A stretch of 64,000 nucleotides of DNA from Tupaia tana (GCA_026018925.1 JAKSZU010000016.1:77386059-77450058), one strand, 5' to 3'; numbered from the stretch's first letter, positions 30,801-41,835 are shown. Notes: generated by a model from the sequence alone, not told the origin. Translations and numbers: made by a program.

Positions 30801-31288
30801 TCTAGTTTTGCAAGGCTAATGAAGAGAAGGTAACCATTGTCTCAGGAGTTTCAGAAAAGTTCTTGGACCTAAGTCTGATACTGGCTTTGATCAAGTGACC
30901 ATCCCTTAATAATCCATGTGGCAAGAGATGCAGTGTTCTGATTGACCAAACCTGAGTCAGGACTCCAAACTGGTAGAGAGGCTCGCTTTGATAGGTTACT
31001 TGTGCATATTCTCTTCCCAGCCCCACTGCTTCTCTGTCCAGCCTTCACCTCCACCCTGGAGGCAACAGGGCTCCATCACTGTGCAGCATCTGCATTTATG
31101 CCAACCTGTACAGAACAAGTGCCAAGCCAGGGAGATAATTGTAGCCAATCACTCGGCTTCCAATCACCCACTGTCAAAACATGCTCAAGCCCTCAGCCAC
31201 ACAGCCATTGGTTCACTAGAACCACCAATTTAAAGGAAATCAGCCACTTTTCTTCCTCTACTGATTTCTAGCCTCCCTCAAAGACACA

Positions 31289-31568
31289 TTCTTTTTTTTT
31301 CTTTTTTTTTTTTTGGGGGGGGGAGAGGTTTTCGCTATAGTGCGCGTGCGCTCGCCAGACAGAGAGCGACAGAGAGACAGAAAGCAAGAAATCACCCCCC
31401 AGGGGGCATGGTCACGCCGCAATCCCTTCTCCTCCATTCTCCTCCCAGGATCTTGGGCATGCACACACACGCGCCTGGCGTGAGTTTTAAGCCACTGGGT
31501 CCGGGACGCAAACCGCGGTCGACTACGTGGAAGTCCAGCGACATAGCCATTACGCTAACTGCTGGTTC
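31289..31568 (-). mobile_element. tRNA-derived SINE, family A, antisense, young
   Basis: T-rich tail complement, 'GGTTTTCGCTATAGTGCGCGTGCGCTCGCC', 'CGCAATCCCTTCTCCTCCATTC', 'GCAAACCGCGGTCGACTACG' and 'CATTACGCTAACTGCTGGTTCC'. CpG-rich. Target-site duplication AAAGACACATTCTTT / AAAGATACATTCTTT. Confidence 0.95.
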
Positions 31569-31869
31569 CCAAAGATACATTCTTTACCTTGACTTTACAA
31601 TATCTTAAATAACCAATGACTGTAGTTATGTTTACTCTGCAGTCCCTCCTGGGGGAACACCAGGCGCACACACCTCCCTTCCCTTGCCTACATCCAAGAC
31701 AGACATCACTCATCGATCAGGCACTCCTTCCCAAGGAACTCGCCTGATCTCTGAGTCCTCAGTGCAGTAACTGTTATAAAAAGAATGGAGCAGTTTTTAT
31801 TCATAGAAAAGGAGGCCATTTGCTGTCACAGGTCTTGGCAATGTCTATGTTCATGTCTGTAAGTAACTA

Positions 31870-31990
31870 ACTGTAATCCCCACCTCAACCCCCCATGGAG
31901 TATTCCTATTTCTCAGGTGAGGGGGGAGGCTCAGAGGAATGTAGCAGCTTGCTCACTCTCACACAGCTGCTAAGCTGCTCATTCCACAGC
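31870..31990 (-). repeat. MIR fragment, antisense
   Basis: 'TCTCAGGTGAGGGGGGAGGCTCAGAGGAATGTAGCAGCTTGCTCACTCTCACACAGCTGCTAAG' is antisense MIR. Confidence 0.65.
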
Positions 31991-31999
31991 CCAAGTTTT

Positions 32000-32705
32000 A
32001 CCCCATTCCTTCTCCTCCTCTTCTATTCATATGAAAAGCACCAAACTGCTCCTAATTCCGTGCTCCCTGGGCAGCACAGAGCAGAGAGGAACTCAGAGCT
32101 TCATGCACCCTGAGGAATGGCTGGCTCCTGCTTCCAGCTGTGAGGGCTCCAGGTGAGTCATGCACTGGGCATTTTACAGCAGCATGGCACCAAGGCACCA
32201 GGCACCACGGAGGAGGTCTAGGGACAGGAGGAGCTACTCCAAGCATGGCTACTTCATTAATGGCACAGAGCAGACCCCAACCCTGCCTCCCTCTGGAAAG
32301 CGCCACAATGATATGGGTGCTCGTGGGGATGCAAAAACTCAGCTTTCCTTTGCAGGCCAAGTCTCACCGGCAGCGTGCCAGAGCACATCATACTGGCGGG
32401 CCTTAACCCATGATGATGTCGACAGCAGAGAGTAGGGAGCAGCTGGAAGGGGACCCCATGCCAGAGGACACTGGAGCCAGAACTGAACTCTCACAGCAAG
32501 GGCTTGGAGGATCTGGCCTAGGGCAGGGAAAGGGGGAGGGCAGGCCCATTTTCAGTAGAAGCAAGGGGAAACAAAATAAAATAACTGCAGCAGCAACCTG
32601 CATTTTGTGTTCTAAAAATTTCTCTGAATCTCTCCCTGTCTTTCTTCTCTCCTTCTCCTGCAACCTTCCTCACTAATGACAAGAAGCTGTGCCACCACAG
32701 AGAGG
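32000..32705. other. no recognised repeat; overlapping chance open frames
   Basis: GC-richer single-copy-looking block with frames of 86-102 residues on both strands overlapping one another. No domain, no consistent splice support and no codon pattern that favours one frame, so I do not call a gene. Confidence 0.4.
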
Positions 32706-32714
32706 AGGAACACA

Positions 32715-32825
32715 AGCTTTGAGTCTGAAATCTGAATAACCTGGAAAACGGGCTTCATCTTCTGTGGGCCACACTTTCCTCATCAGCATGATGGGAATAA
32801 TGATGTCATACTTTATTGCAGGTTC
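32715..32825 (+). repeat. possible MIR fragment
   Basis: 'TTTGAGTCTGAAATCTGAATAACC', 'CACTTTCCTCATCAGCATGATGGGAATAATGATG' fits a diverged MIR. Confidence 0.5.
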
Positions 32826-32831
32826 TCCGCC

Positions 32832-33325
32832 TGGGCACTGTTGGCAACCCAGCCAGATCATTCTGTGTTGTGGTGGCCATGCTGTGAATCGCAGGATGCT
32901 TGGCTAGACCCTGATCACTCAACTGGCAGACACCCCAGCACCCATCCGCCCACCCCAAGTCATGACAACCAACAAAATCTCCAGATATGGCCAAGTATTA
33001 GGAAAATCACACGTGGTTGGGAACCACTGCCTAATGGATTCTTTTTTTTTTTTTTTTTTTTTTTTTTTGAGAGTTTTCGCTATAGGGCGCGTGCGCTCGC
33101 CAGACAGAGAGAGACATAGAGAGACAGAAAGCAAGAAATCACCCCCCAGGGGGGATGGCCATGCCACAATCCCTTCTCCTCCATTCTCCTCTCGGGATCT
33201 TGGACATGCACGCACACGCGCCTGGCATGAGTTCTAAGCCACCAGGTCCGGGACGCAAACCACGGTTGACTACATGGGAGTCCAGCGACATAGCCATTAC
33301 GCTAACTGCTGGTTCTCCCTAATGG
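32832..33325. repeat. MER20-like hAT element, split by a SINE
   Basis: 'GGCACTGTTGGCAACCCAGCC', 'GAATCGCAGGATGCTTGGCTAGACCC' and 'AAGTCATGACAACCAACAAAATCTCCAGATATGG' match the MER20-type element also at 47150-47370. The family A SINE at 33043-33316 inserted at its end. Confidence 0.65.
33043..33316 (-). mobile_element. tRNA-derived SINE, family A, antisense, young
   Basis: T(26) tail complement, 'GAGTTTTCGCTATAGGGCGCGTGCGCTCGCC', core complement and 'CATTACGCTAACTGCTGGTTC'. Target-site duplication CCTAATGGATTCTT is perfect at 33030-33043 and 33317-33330. Confidence 0.95.
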
Positions 33326-33389
33326 ATTCTTAAGAAGATTAACCAAGCTATAATTTTACATACTACAAATCATTCAGAAGAGTGCCAGA

Positions 33390-33800
33390 CACATCCTAAG
33401 GGCTTGTGAAGTGTTAGTTCTTGATAGGCCTTTGACCTTGCTGTTCCTGCCACCGGGGGCATCACTCCCTCCTTCATATTTTCTATACATACATTTATGA
33501 CTGACATTGCTAATCTGCATTGCCGATGCCTGGGGGTGTGCTCTCTGAATCCTTCTCAACCAAACAGCCATCTTTCAAGATCCAGTTCTTTAAGGTGTTC
33601 TTCAAGACCTAGGAACTGTCAGGAACTATGAAGCAGCTCTGAGGTGTTACTTCCTTATGACCCTGTGAAATCTCCATGCCCGCTAATTGTTAAGAAACGG
33701 AGACTTGGAAAGGTTAAATAGTTTGCCTAAGATCGTGTGGTATGAAATGACAATGGCAGATGTGAATCCCAAAGCCTGCCTTTGATTTCTAAAACCCATT
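33390..33800. repeat. L2 (sense) followed by MIR (antisense)
   Basis: 'CAGCCATCTTTCAAGATCCAGTTCTTTAAGG' near 33567 resembles L2. 'AAACGGAGACTTGGAAAGGTTAAATAGTTTGCCTAAGATCG' from 33695 is antisense MIR. Confidence 0.6.
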
Positions 33801-34079
33801 TCAGGCTATCCCCAAAGTTAGGTATCAAATCCACAAGAGTCTGATTCCAAAGATCTTAGTCTAAAGCGTAACTCTGGATAATGAATGCAGGATTCTGCAG
33901 TGGGAGTGTGCTGATGAACCACCTCTCCAAGAAAAATGGAAAAGTCCTAATTTGTAGCATTTGCCAGTTGCTGTAAATACACTTACTGTGGCCAATTCTA
34001 AACAACCCATGGTTTCACAGCCAGCTCTCTTGGTTCTATATCTCCTTCCCAGAGCATCGCACAATGGCTTTCCGTCCAT

Positions 34080-35150
34080 TTTGAATCAAGGCAGGGTATC
34101 AGTTGATAAATAAATCCTGTGAAATCTCAAGGTATCTGAAGCACTGAAGAACTAGTTAAGACAGAGACCGTTTCACTTTCCATCCCTAAGGCTGGACATC
34201 CACACGCAAAACCACACTGGGGTTTGAATTCCACAGCTGTGCTTACATAATCTAACACAGTCAACTCTAGATACAATGTCCAGAAAATTAGTCCAGGCTG
34301 ATATTAGCTTTGTAGCCTCATTAATAGCCCACAAGTTCTATTTTGGGGGAAAAAATATATTTTCCCTCCTTAGGCTGATTGTTTCTAGCAAACAACTCAA
34401 GAATAAATATTAGCAGCAGGATATGAGTCTGGGCCGATGCGGGGTTTGCTGACAATTTCCCCTCCAGAGACGCACTACAAGATGTGCTTCAATTAGCCAC
34501 TGTAGCTTCAGGCCAGCGAAGGCAGCATCAGGGATCCAACCCACTGGGCTGTGTAAGACGTGCAGCCCTTATGTAATTAGTATGGAAGTTCTATGCTTAG
34601 TTAACTTAATGAGTGTTAACTGTGTGCTCGCTCTGCTCCTAAGCAAGCAAAGGCCTCCCTCCTCTCATTTCTGCATCCCGTTCCTCACCCAGAAGGCAAA
34701 GATGAATGATTCCATCTTGTCTGGGTCAGGCACATTCTCTTCCGGGCTGGTGCACCCAAAGCTCCGCCAGACATTCAAGCAAGCATGCACCACCATTTTG
34801 CCATCTCTCAATGTGGGATGGCAATGTGTCGTGAGTACTTTTTGTGCTTCCAGGTTGCCTGCTCAGAGTGAAAGGAGCTTCCCTGAAAAATCACTTCTAG
34901 AAAGCACAGGCTTTAACACCAGAACACAGTCATTTTCCATAAGCTTACCAGAAGCAAGGGCTGCAGATCTTTATTTCTCAATTTTCCCCAAGTATCCTTT
35001 ACTAACCAAAAAAAAAAAAAATTAGCAAAAACAAATGTAGAGGAATTTAAAATTCTGAATGCAGAAACCACATAATTCTTTTTCTCTATCAGTTCTGCCA
35101 CCAGGTTGTTATTGAATATGACAAGGAATTCTCCAAAATGTGATTGATGT
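34080..35150. other. repeat-free single-copy block, candidate conserved noncoding element
   Basis: About 1 kb without a recognisable repeat. It contains several homeodomain-type TAATTA/AATTAG sites (for example CAATTAGCCACTG near 34491 and GTAATTAGTATGG near 34573) and CpGs. A 147-residue open frame at 34582-35025 has no recognisable domain and runs into an A(13) tract, so I do not call it a gene. Enhancer function is speculation. Confidence 0.35.
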
Positions 35151-35199
35151 CTAAATTAAGGAGAAGCAGGTAGGAAGAGGTGCTATCTTTCCCTGAAGA

Positions 35200-35295
35200 G
35201 TTAAACTCCACACTTCAGTATCCTGATCTGTAAAATAGAGTCAGTAATAGTAACCTCATAGACTTCATGCAATTAGACCAAAAAAAAAAAAAAAA
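35200..35295 (+). repeat. MIR fragment
   Basis: 'CACACTTCAGTATCCTGATCTGTAAAATAGAGTCAGTAATAGTAACCTCATAGACTTC' is MIR 3' part, ending in an A(17) run. Confidence 0.6.
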
Positions 35296-35403
35296 AGAGT
35301 CAAAGATTCTAGCACAGTTTGAGTCACATGTAATCTGGTATGGATTAGAAAATAACATAATATTCTAAGTAGGAATTAGAATCTTCTTTAAAATTTTATT
35401 TCT

Positions 35404-35662
35404 GGGACCAGCAGTTAGCATAATGGCTATGTCGCTGGACTCCCACGTAGTCGACCGCAGTTTGCATCCCAGACCCGGTGGCTTAAACTCACGCCGAGCG
35501 CATGTGCGTGCGTGCCCAAGATCCCGAGAGGAGAATGGAGGAGAAGGGATTGCGGCGTGGCCATCCCCCCTGGGGGGTGATTTCTCGCTGTCTCTCTGTC
35601 TCGCTCTGTCTGTCTGGCAAGCGCACACGCCCTATAGCAAAAACCTCTCCAAAAAAAAAATT
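35404..35662 (+). mobile_element. tRNA-derived SINE, family A
   Basis: GGGACCAGCAGTTAGCATAA head, weakened B box (AGTTTGCATCCCAG), full core, 'CCTATAGCAAAAACCTCTCC' and A-tail. Short target-site duplication ATTTATTTCT / ATTTTATTTCT. Confidence 0.93.
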
Positions 35663-35664
35663 TA

Positions 35665-35905
35665 TTTCTAAACTTTTTTTTAAAAGTTTATTAGGGTTTT
35701 GTTGTTTTGTTTTGTTTTTAGTTTATTTCTTTCCCCAAAGAGGAAGGTAGGGAACATCCTCAAACAGTGTCTTGTCACTCCACAATCCCCTTTCTTCAGC
35801 CCTCCAGCTCATTAGGATTTGGAGCACATGCACACCTGGTGTGTTTTCTCGTAGACGCAGGATCCAAATCCAAGGTCAGCCATTGGCTTCCAGCACAGCC
35901 GTTCT
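35665..35905 (-). mobile_element. old tRNA-derived SINE, antisense
   Basis: 'TAGTTTATTTCTTTCCCCAAAG', 'CACTCCACAATCCCCTTTC', 'TCATTAGGATTTGGAGCACATGCACACC' and 'GGATCCAAATCCAAGGTCAGCC' fit the old subfamily. It abuts the family A copy on its left. Confidence 0.6.
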
Positions 35906-36127
35906 ATATTCTGACGGGGCCATGCAGACAACACAAGTTGGTAAAGAGGCTGTCCCCGATGGCCTGGCCTGGGAAGAACTGCCAAAGTGGCTCAACCAGG
36001 AATTCACATCTTTCGAAGGGATTCTAGTTTGAAGACTAACATCTGCATATAGACTTTTCGATCTAATAGCTTTAGAATGTCTCTGATAATCTCCAATATC
36101 CTCTCTCTGCCTGTGGCATATTATAGA

Positions 36128-36613
36128 CCTTATAAAGACCCAGTCTGAACAAGACCCTGTCATTTGATAAAAAGTGTTCAAATTTGGAAGATGTATTGTT
36201 GAGTGAAGCAAGACAGACTATGAAAGAAAGATATTAAATGTCTGCACTTAATATATACCAACTTATCTGTATTCTATGGTAGAGACTAAAAAATTAGATG
36301 ACACGAAAGCACTGAAAATAGTTATGAACACTGAAGACAGTGTGGAAAGAGGGTGGGAGAGAGAGAGAGAGAGAATAGGGAAGGAAATTAGGGGGAAAAA
36401 TAGAGAGGTAACACATTTGTGGGACACAGTAATGGTTTATTACCTGTTGATGATATCATGTATAGTACTCTCAACTTCACTGGTCTGAGGTGTATTTCAT
36501 GTTGGGCAAATTCTCTTTGTAACCAAATTATTTACAGTGATTGAATGTATAAAATAATAGTAATAATAATAATAAAATAAAAATTTATACAAAAAATAAA
36601 ATAAAGACCCAGT
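36128..36613 (+). mobile_element. 5'-truncated L1 3' end
   Basis: 'TGTTGAGTGAAGCAAGACAGACTATGAAAGA', 'CTCAACTTCACTGGTCTGAGGTGTATTTCATG' and an A-rich tail match the L1 3' end at 58720-59140. The target-site duplication ATAAAGACCCAGT occurs at about 36131-36143 and 36601-36613, so this is a complete short insertion with both edges known. It contains an (AG)n run at 36357-36374. Confidence 0.88.
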
Positions 36614-36734
36614 TTGCTTTCCGATATATAAAGTTCTTTTCATTTGTTTGTTTTCATTGTTGTTTTGGGATTCTTTTGGGGGGGGGGTGTTTAATGGGAT
36701 CTTCAAAACCAAGATGGTTCTCCTGGCAGTGTAT

Positions 36735-36784
36735 CCATGCTGGGAGGTTCATTTTGTATGCTGTGGAGATGGACAGAGAGTAAA

Positions 36785-36817
<33 letters not shown>

Positions 36818-36830
36818 AAGAAAAAAAATG
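36735..36830 (+). repeat. L1 3' tail scrap with (AAAT)n
   Basis: 'TTTTGTATGCTGTGGAGATGGACAGAGAGTAAATG' plus (AAAT)n resembles the tail of the copy at 22700-22780. Confidence 0.5.
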
Positions 36831-37434
36831 AGGAAGGTGCTATATGCTATGGATATAAAATAAAAAAATAAGACTGCGCTGAGAATGACCCCAAATTCTC
36901 CCTGTGTTGTGCTTATTTGAGTGGCTTCTAAATTCATGTAAGCCTAACTTGAAATGTTCTCCTTTAGGACATGTTTGAGATATCGTGTGTCTCTTTTTAG
37001 GGACTCAATGAGGATGTTAAAGCTTCCCAAGGTATTATGAACCAGCAATCTTTTCAGAGTTTCTCAAGGCCCCTTGGGAGACTACTCCAACAAGGGGAAA
37101 GATACAAGCATGTCAAAATCTGGAATCCTTCCCATACACTATCACGATTATGATCTTACCTCATCTTTTCTGACTTACAATCAAATAATTTCTCATAAGT
37201 CTTTCCTATAAAACTTTATAAAGAGTTTTTTAACCCTTCGGTTTTTTATTTTTGATATGTGTTTCTGGTTCCAGGATGAGGATAGGTGAAATCAGAAACC
37301 TCTCTAAGCTCATATGCTGTGGGCCTTGGAGAAAATAGCGATGTGTGAAAATATAAGAACTACGTATCCAAGATAAACACTGGGAGGCTGTCACTACGTC
37401 TGACCCCGAAGACATTTCCTTTTCCCCTTTCTCA

Positions 37435-37985
37435 GAGTTCTCCAGAGAAACAGAACCACTAGGAACAGAACGTACACAGAGATATGCATGACAGCAGATG
37501 TATTATGGAAATTGCCTTACACAACTATGGAGGCCAAGAAGTTTCACGATCTTCCAGCTGCAAGCTGGAGAAGCAGGAAAGTAAGTAGTGTAATGTGGTC
37601 CAAATATGAAGGCCTGAGAACTGTCGGGGGACGGGGGCGTGGGGGAGGGAACTGGTGTAAGTCCTAGATACTAAAGGTCAAAGACCTAAGTATCAAGAGC
37701 TCTGATGGCAAAGAGCAGGAGAAGAGGCATGTCCTAACTCAATAAGAGAAACAAAGCGTTCACCCTTTATCCACTTTTTTGCTTTATTTGGATCCTCAGT
37801 GGATTAAATGATGCCCACCATAGTGGCAAAGGCAGATCTTCTTTTTTTACTCCACTGTTTAAATGCTGATCTTTTATAGAAACACCCTCATAGACACAGT
37901 CAGTAATAGTGTTTTACTGGCTATCTGGGAACCACTTAGCCTGGTGAAGCTGACACATACAGTTAGCCACCATACCTGCTCTGCA
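37435..37985 (-). repeat. LTR of an ERVL/MaLR-type element, antisense, near full length
   Basis: It starts 'GAGTTCTCCAGAGAAACAGAACC', continues 'AACTATGGAGGCCAAGAAGTTTCACGATC', 'CAAGCTGGAGAAGCAGGA', 'TGGATTAAATGATGCCCACC', 'TAGAAACACCCTCATAGACAC', and ends 'GGTGAAGCTGACACATACAGTTAGCCACC'. This is the order of a common mammalian LTR read in antisense. I do not commit to a subfamily name. No viral coding sequence. Confidence 0.7.
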
Positions 37986-38259
37986 CTCATCCTTTGGCAG
38001 TCTTATCCCAGAGAAATAAACATGAGGAGGAGTATCTTATCTTAAATATCTAAAAGATCATCATATTAAACCAAGAAATGACCTTATCCAGTTTATTAAA
38101 AGAGTAGAAACATGAATTGACTGGAATTTATATGAGAACATGATGTCACCTGATCTTCAGGAAAGAAGCATTAACAAAATGGCCCCAAAGAGTATTAAGG
38201 GCTTATCTCTCTATTAATTCATTCACAAAAATAAATAAATAAATAAATAATAAATTTTA

Positions 38260-38715
38260 AAAATCCAGTGAGCATCAACTACCTGTCTTACATAGTTCTA
38301 AACCCTGAGGACACATTGGGAAACTAAAATGAACATTGTAACCAGGGTCCCACTCTCTTTTCTTTCCCATTCTCTTTCTTTATTCTCTCCTTTCTTCTCT
38401 CATCAAAACTATAAGTAGTCACTATTGCCAGGCACTGTACAGAGTACAGAAAATAATAGACAAATAAATGGACAATTGTAAAGCATTGTGAAAAATAGTT
38501 GCCATGTGTAGAATACTTTCCATGGACCAAACATCATGGATTAACTCAATTAATCCTCATAACAAACTCTATGTGCTTGTAGGATTACTATCCTTCTCTT
38601 ACATGAGGAAATTAAGATTCGAATAAGCTAAGACACTTGCATGATCATAAAGCAAGAAAATAGTAGAGGCAGACATCAAATCCACAGAGTGACTTAAAGG
38701 TCATATTCTTAAAGA
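38260..38715 (-). repeat. L2 scrap and MIR, antisense
   Basis: 38275-38340 fits antisense L2 ('AACTACCTGTCTTACATAGTTCTAAACCCTGAGGACAC'). 38530-38710 'GATTAACTCAATTAATCCTCATAACAAAC' and 'GAGGAAATTAAGATTCGAATAAGC' is antisense MIR. Confidence 0.7.
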
Positions 38716-38826
38716 TGACTTTAGATAGTTAATGCATATATTTGGTCATCAGAAAAGTTATGCACATTTTTGCATAATCCTGACTTTTCAACAACCCAAT
38801 ATATTCTTTTAAAAAAAAATTATTTT

Positions 38827-39100
38827 TGGACCAGCAGTTAGCATAATGTCTATGTCGCTTGAACTCCCATGTAGTCGACCGCAGTTCGAGTCCCAGGCCC
38901 GTTGGCTTAAACTAATGCCCGGCACGTGTGCGTGCATGCCCAAGATCCCAAGAGGAGAATGGAGGAGAAGGGATTGCGGCATGGCCATCCCTCTCTGGGG
39001 AGTGATTTCTCGCTTTCTGTCTCTCTGTCTCTCTCTGTCTTTCTGGTGAGTACACGCACCCTATAGCAAGAACCGCTCAAAAAAAAAAAAAAAAAAAAGA
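38827..39100 (+). mobile_element. tRNA-derived SINE, family A
   Basis: GGACCAGCAGTTAGCATAAT head, intact B box GTTCGAGTCCCAGG, full core, 'CCTATAGCAAGAACCGCTC' and A(19) tail. Flanked by A-rich ATTATTTTT/ATTATTTTA copies. Confidence 0.93.
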
Positions 39101-39107
39101 ATTATTT

Positions 39108-39262
39108 TATTTAACTTTATTTATTTATTTATTTTATTTGACTAGAGAGTGACAGAGAGAGAGGGAAAGTGAGAAAGAAAGCCACCAGGTCTGGGACTCA
39201 AATCATGGTTGGCCATATGAGAATCCAGCACCCTTAACCACCATGCCACCTGCCAGCCCCCA
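39108..39262 (-). mobile_element. tRNA-derived SINE, short subfamily B, antisense
   Basis: TTTA-rich tail complement, 'GAGAGTGACAGAGAGAGAGGG', then 'GCCACCAGGTCTGGGACTCAAATCATGG' (B box complement) and 'CCCTTAACCACCATGCCACCTGCCAGCCC' (head complement). The long core is absent, as in the sense copies at 17474 and 54950. Confidence 0.85.
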
Positions 39263-39427
39263 ACTTCGTATATTCTGTGGTGGAGGTGGGCTGATAAAAC
39301 ACTTGTCTAAGGGGGGAAACTCTAATTTGTAGCCTTTGCCAATTCCCTTGATGTATATACTCCCACTGTCATTAATCTGAAGTTACCAATGGTGTAACAA
39401 CTGATTTATAAAATTCCTAGAAATGTG

Positions 39428-39690
39428 GGACAAGCAGTTAGCGTAATGGCTATGTTACTGGACTCCCATGTAGTCGACCGTGGTTCGAGTCCTGGACCTG
39501 GTGGCTTAAACTCACACCAGGCGCGTGTGCACGCATGCCCAAAATCCCAAGAGGAGAATGGAGGAGAGGGGATTGCGGCGTGGCCACCCCCCCTGGGGGG
39601 TGATTTCTCACTTTCTGTCTCTCTGTCTCTCTCTGTCTTTCTGGCAAGCACACGCATCCTGTAGCAAAAACCTCTCAAAAAAAAAATTAA
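39428..39690 (+). mobile_element. tRNA-derived SINE, family A
   Basis: GGGACAAGCAGTTAGCGTAA head, B box GGTTCGAGTCCTGG, full core and 'CTGTAGCAAAAACCTCTC' tail. Target-site duplication AAAATTCCTAGAAATGT / AAAATTCCTAGACATGT. Confidence 0.94.
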
Positions 39691-39719
39691 AAATTAAAAT
39701 TCCTAGACATGTAATCATG

Positions 39720-40735
39720 GGTTTTTATTAACAGGTATAAGTTAAGCTCCAATATGTGACTGCAGATAAGTATTAATATCTGGTAAATCTAGAGAAGCAG
39801 CCCATCTAACCCAGTTTTAGAAATTTAGTTGTAGAATTCAAGATGAATGAGCTATAAACTCCTTACACTCCCTGGAAGAGTTCAGCTCCCCCACCCCCTG
39901 GTAATTCAACTTTTCTCTGGATTCTCAGAAAAGAACCAGTATTGTCCCATCAAATTGCTTCCTGCCCAAGCTGACAAGTTGAACTATGTTATTGAAAAGT
40001 AAAATAACCCTATTAACTAATGGAGAGGGACCTCTCCAGGGAGAGGTTTGTTACTGGAATCAGAACAGTGTTCTTCAGTGGTGTAGTAGCAGTGTGTAGA
40101 TGTCAATTAAATAACAGCCTCGATGAATAGACATGCTCTTCTGATAATTCAGGGACCTATACTCCCCAGACAATGGAAACTGTCACTCTTCCAAAGGAAA
40201 ATCTAGCAGCAAGATCCCTGGGTGCACTTAAGCATGTGTTTATACACCATTAACTACTTGGCAGAGAGATGGAGAGAATATTGTGACCACAAATAACATA
40301 AACTGGAGTTGGAATAGCTGCTGCCAATGATGATTTATTAGTGATACAGATGAATTGTCTCTGAAAATATAACAGAAGCCAATAGTCAAGTACAAGTCAA
40401 TTTTATACAGGGGAAAAACATACAAAAAGCATATGAGTAATTCAGCTAGAGAGAGGCAATAAATCAGTGTATCATCTAAGGTCTACCTGAACTTTGCAGC
40501 CAGGTGGGCATGAGCTCAAAGCTCAGCTCTTTTCCAGCTCTGTGACCTTGAGCATGTTACCTTGCATCTTGGAGCTAGCTTCAGACACCAATTGTATAAC
40601 ATAAGATAAATAATTCAGGGTGGCCCTGAGAAATAAAAGGAGAATACGGAAATCCTGTATCATCATGCAGCCCACAATTAGTAGTCAAGAGGTGGTGGAA
40701 TGTTGTCAATTAATGTGATCAATAATGCCAATGAT
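39720..40735. other. no recognised gene or repeat
   Basis: Possible diverged MIR at 40480-40620 ('GTGGGCATGAGCTCAAAGCTCAGC', 'GTGACCTTGAGCATGTTACC'). Otherwise nothing I can name. Confidence 0.35.
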
Positions 40736-40739
40736 GATT

Positions 40740-41010
40740 ATTACAGCTCCAGTCCTGCCTCCTCCATGAAGCCCTTACTGACCACCCTATCCCTCACTAG
40801 TATTCCAAAACTCCAGGATAATCCTATGTACTCCTCAACACAGTTAAGTAGATTAGTACCTACCTGCTCAGGAGCAAGGACTATGACTCAAGTAGCTTCT
40901 GTGTTTCATGTGATGATAAAAGCACAAGATGTGAGATCAAATTGCATTTCAGAGAAGTTTGGTCTTTTCTCCAAGACCACACAGCCAATACGTGACAAAG
41001 TTCAGTAAGT
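40740..41010. repeat. L2 (sense) and MIR scrap (antisense)
   Basis: 'CTGCCTCCTCCATGAAGCCCTTACTGACCACCC' and 'CAGGAGCAAGGACTATGACTC' are L2 3' region. 'CCAAGACCACACAGCCAATACG' near 40971 is antisense MIR. Confidence 0.65.
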
Positions 41011-41077
41011 TCAAAAGAAAGTCTGTCTTTTTCCATATCCAAGCTCTTCATTTCAAACTTTATCTTCCCCCCCATAT

Positions 41078-41121
41078 CTTAATTAACATATGTTCTCATA
41101 TGTTCTCATATGTTAATTAAG
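41078..41121. repeat. perfect inverted repeat, 15-bp arms
   Basis: Left arm CTTAATTAACATATG (41078-41092) and right arm CATATGTTAATTAAG (41107-41121) are exact reverse complements around a 14-nt loop. The centre also contains a 10-bp tandem repeat TGTTCTCATA. Confidence 0.95.
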
Positions 41122-41129
41122 GTTACTGT

Positions 41130-41640
41130 TATCCTCCTGAGATCCACTCACTGCCGTGGCTGTTACCAATATTTTTGTTGTGTTTCCAAACTTCATGTTT
41201 ATCTATGATGCAGTCTTTGGATTGATTGCGGCTCAAATCAATGTCAAATGCATGTGGGAGATGGATGCTTGATCTTCTTTGATCCTTGGCACTGTGAGTT
41301 CAAAGTAGCAGAATTAAACGAAAAGCTATCCTGCATCTAATTGATTGCATTTGGTGTCAAGGATGACGATGAATAAAATCATGGTGAGATCAGCCTTGCT
41401 TGGATGTACCTGGTGGGGAATTAGAAGATTCCCAGTGTTTGTATCCCCGTTCATTTAGGCTTGTTTTCTTTACTGAAACTTCTGGGCATGTGACCTACTC
41501 ACATGATGGACACCCACGCTCTGCAGAGTGTCCTTGCAAATAGGGCTGTGAAGGGTGTTTGGAAGTGCTCCTATTGTTACAGTCTCTCTATAGACTGTAT
41601 ACTCTAAGCTCTGGCCCCATTCTTTGACTTCACCTGGGCC
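41130..41640. other. no recognised gene or repeat
   Basis: The 41200-41420 part ('GATTGATTGCGGCTCAAATCAATG...') is not a repeat I know. No splice-supported frame. Confidence 0.35.
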
Positions 41641-41644
41641 TGAG

Positions 41645-41835
41645 GCCAAGAGCTCTTGATACAGGCTGCTTGCGTGGATCCTAGTTCCAGTTCCACCACT
41701 TACCGATTATGTAAACTTGGGTTAGTTAGTTAATCTCTCTGTGTCCCAGTTCCCTTATCTACACAATAAGAATGACATCCCAGTACATAGGCCTGTTGTA
41801 AGCAGTAAATGAGATGTCACCTATAAAATGGCTAA
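41645..41835 (+). repeat. MIR
   Basis: 'GGATCCTAGTTCCAGTTCCACCACTTACCGATTATG', 'TAATCTCTCTGTGTCCCAGTTCCC' and 'AGCAGTAAATGAGATGTCACC' in MIR order. Confidence 0.85.

Noticed and set aside
32052-32435. Three overlapping frames of 88-102 codons in GC-richer sequence
   Set aside because: Frames on both strands are equally open, which points to composition and not coding. No domain seen.
34582-35025. 147-codon open frame starting with Met
   Set aside because: No domain or family resemblance, ends in a poly-A-derived Lys run, no promoter or splice support. Length is within chance for a 64-kb window.
37435-37985. Endogenous retrovirus with genes
   Set aside because: Only a decayed LTR-like sequence is visible. 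No gag, pol or env similarity was noticed around it.
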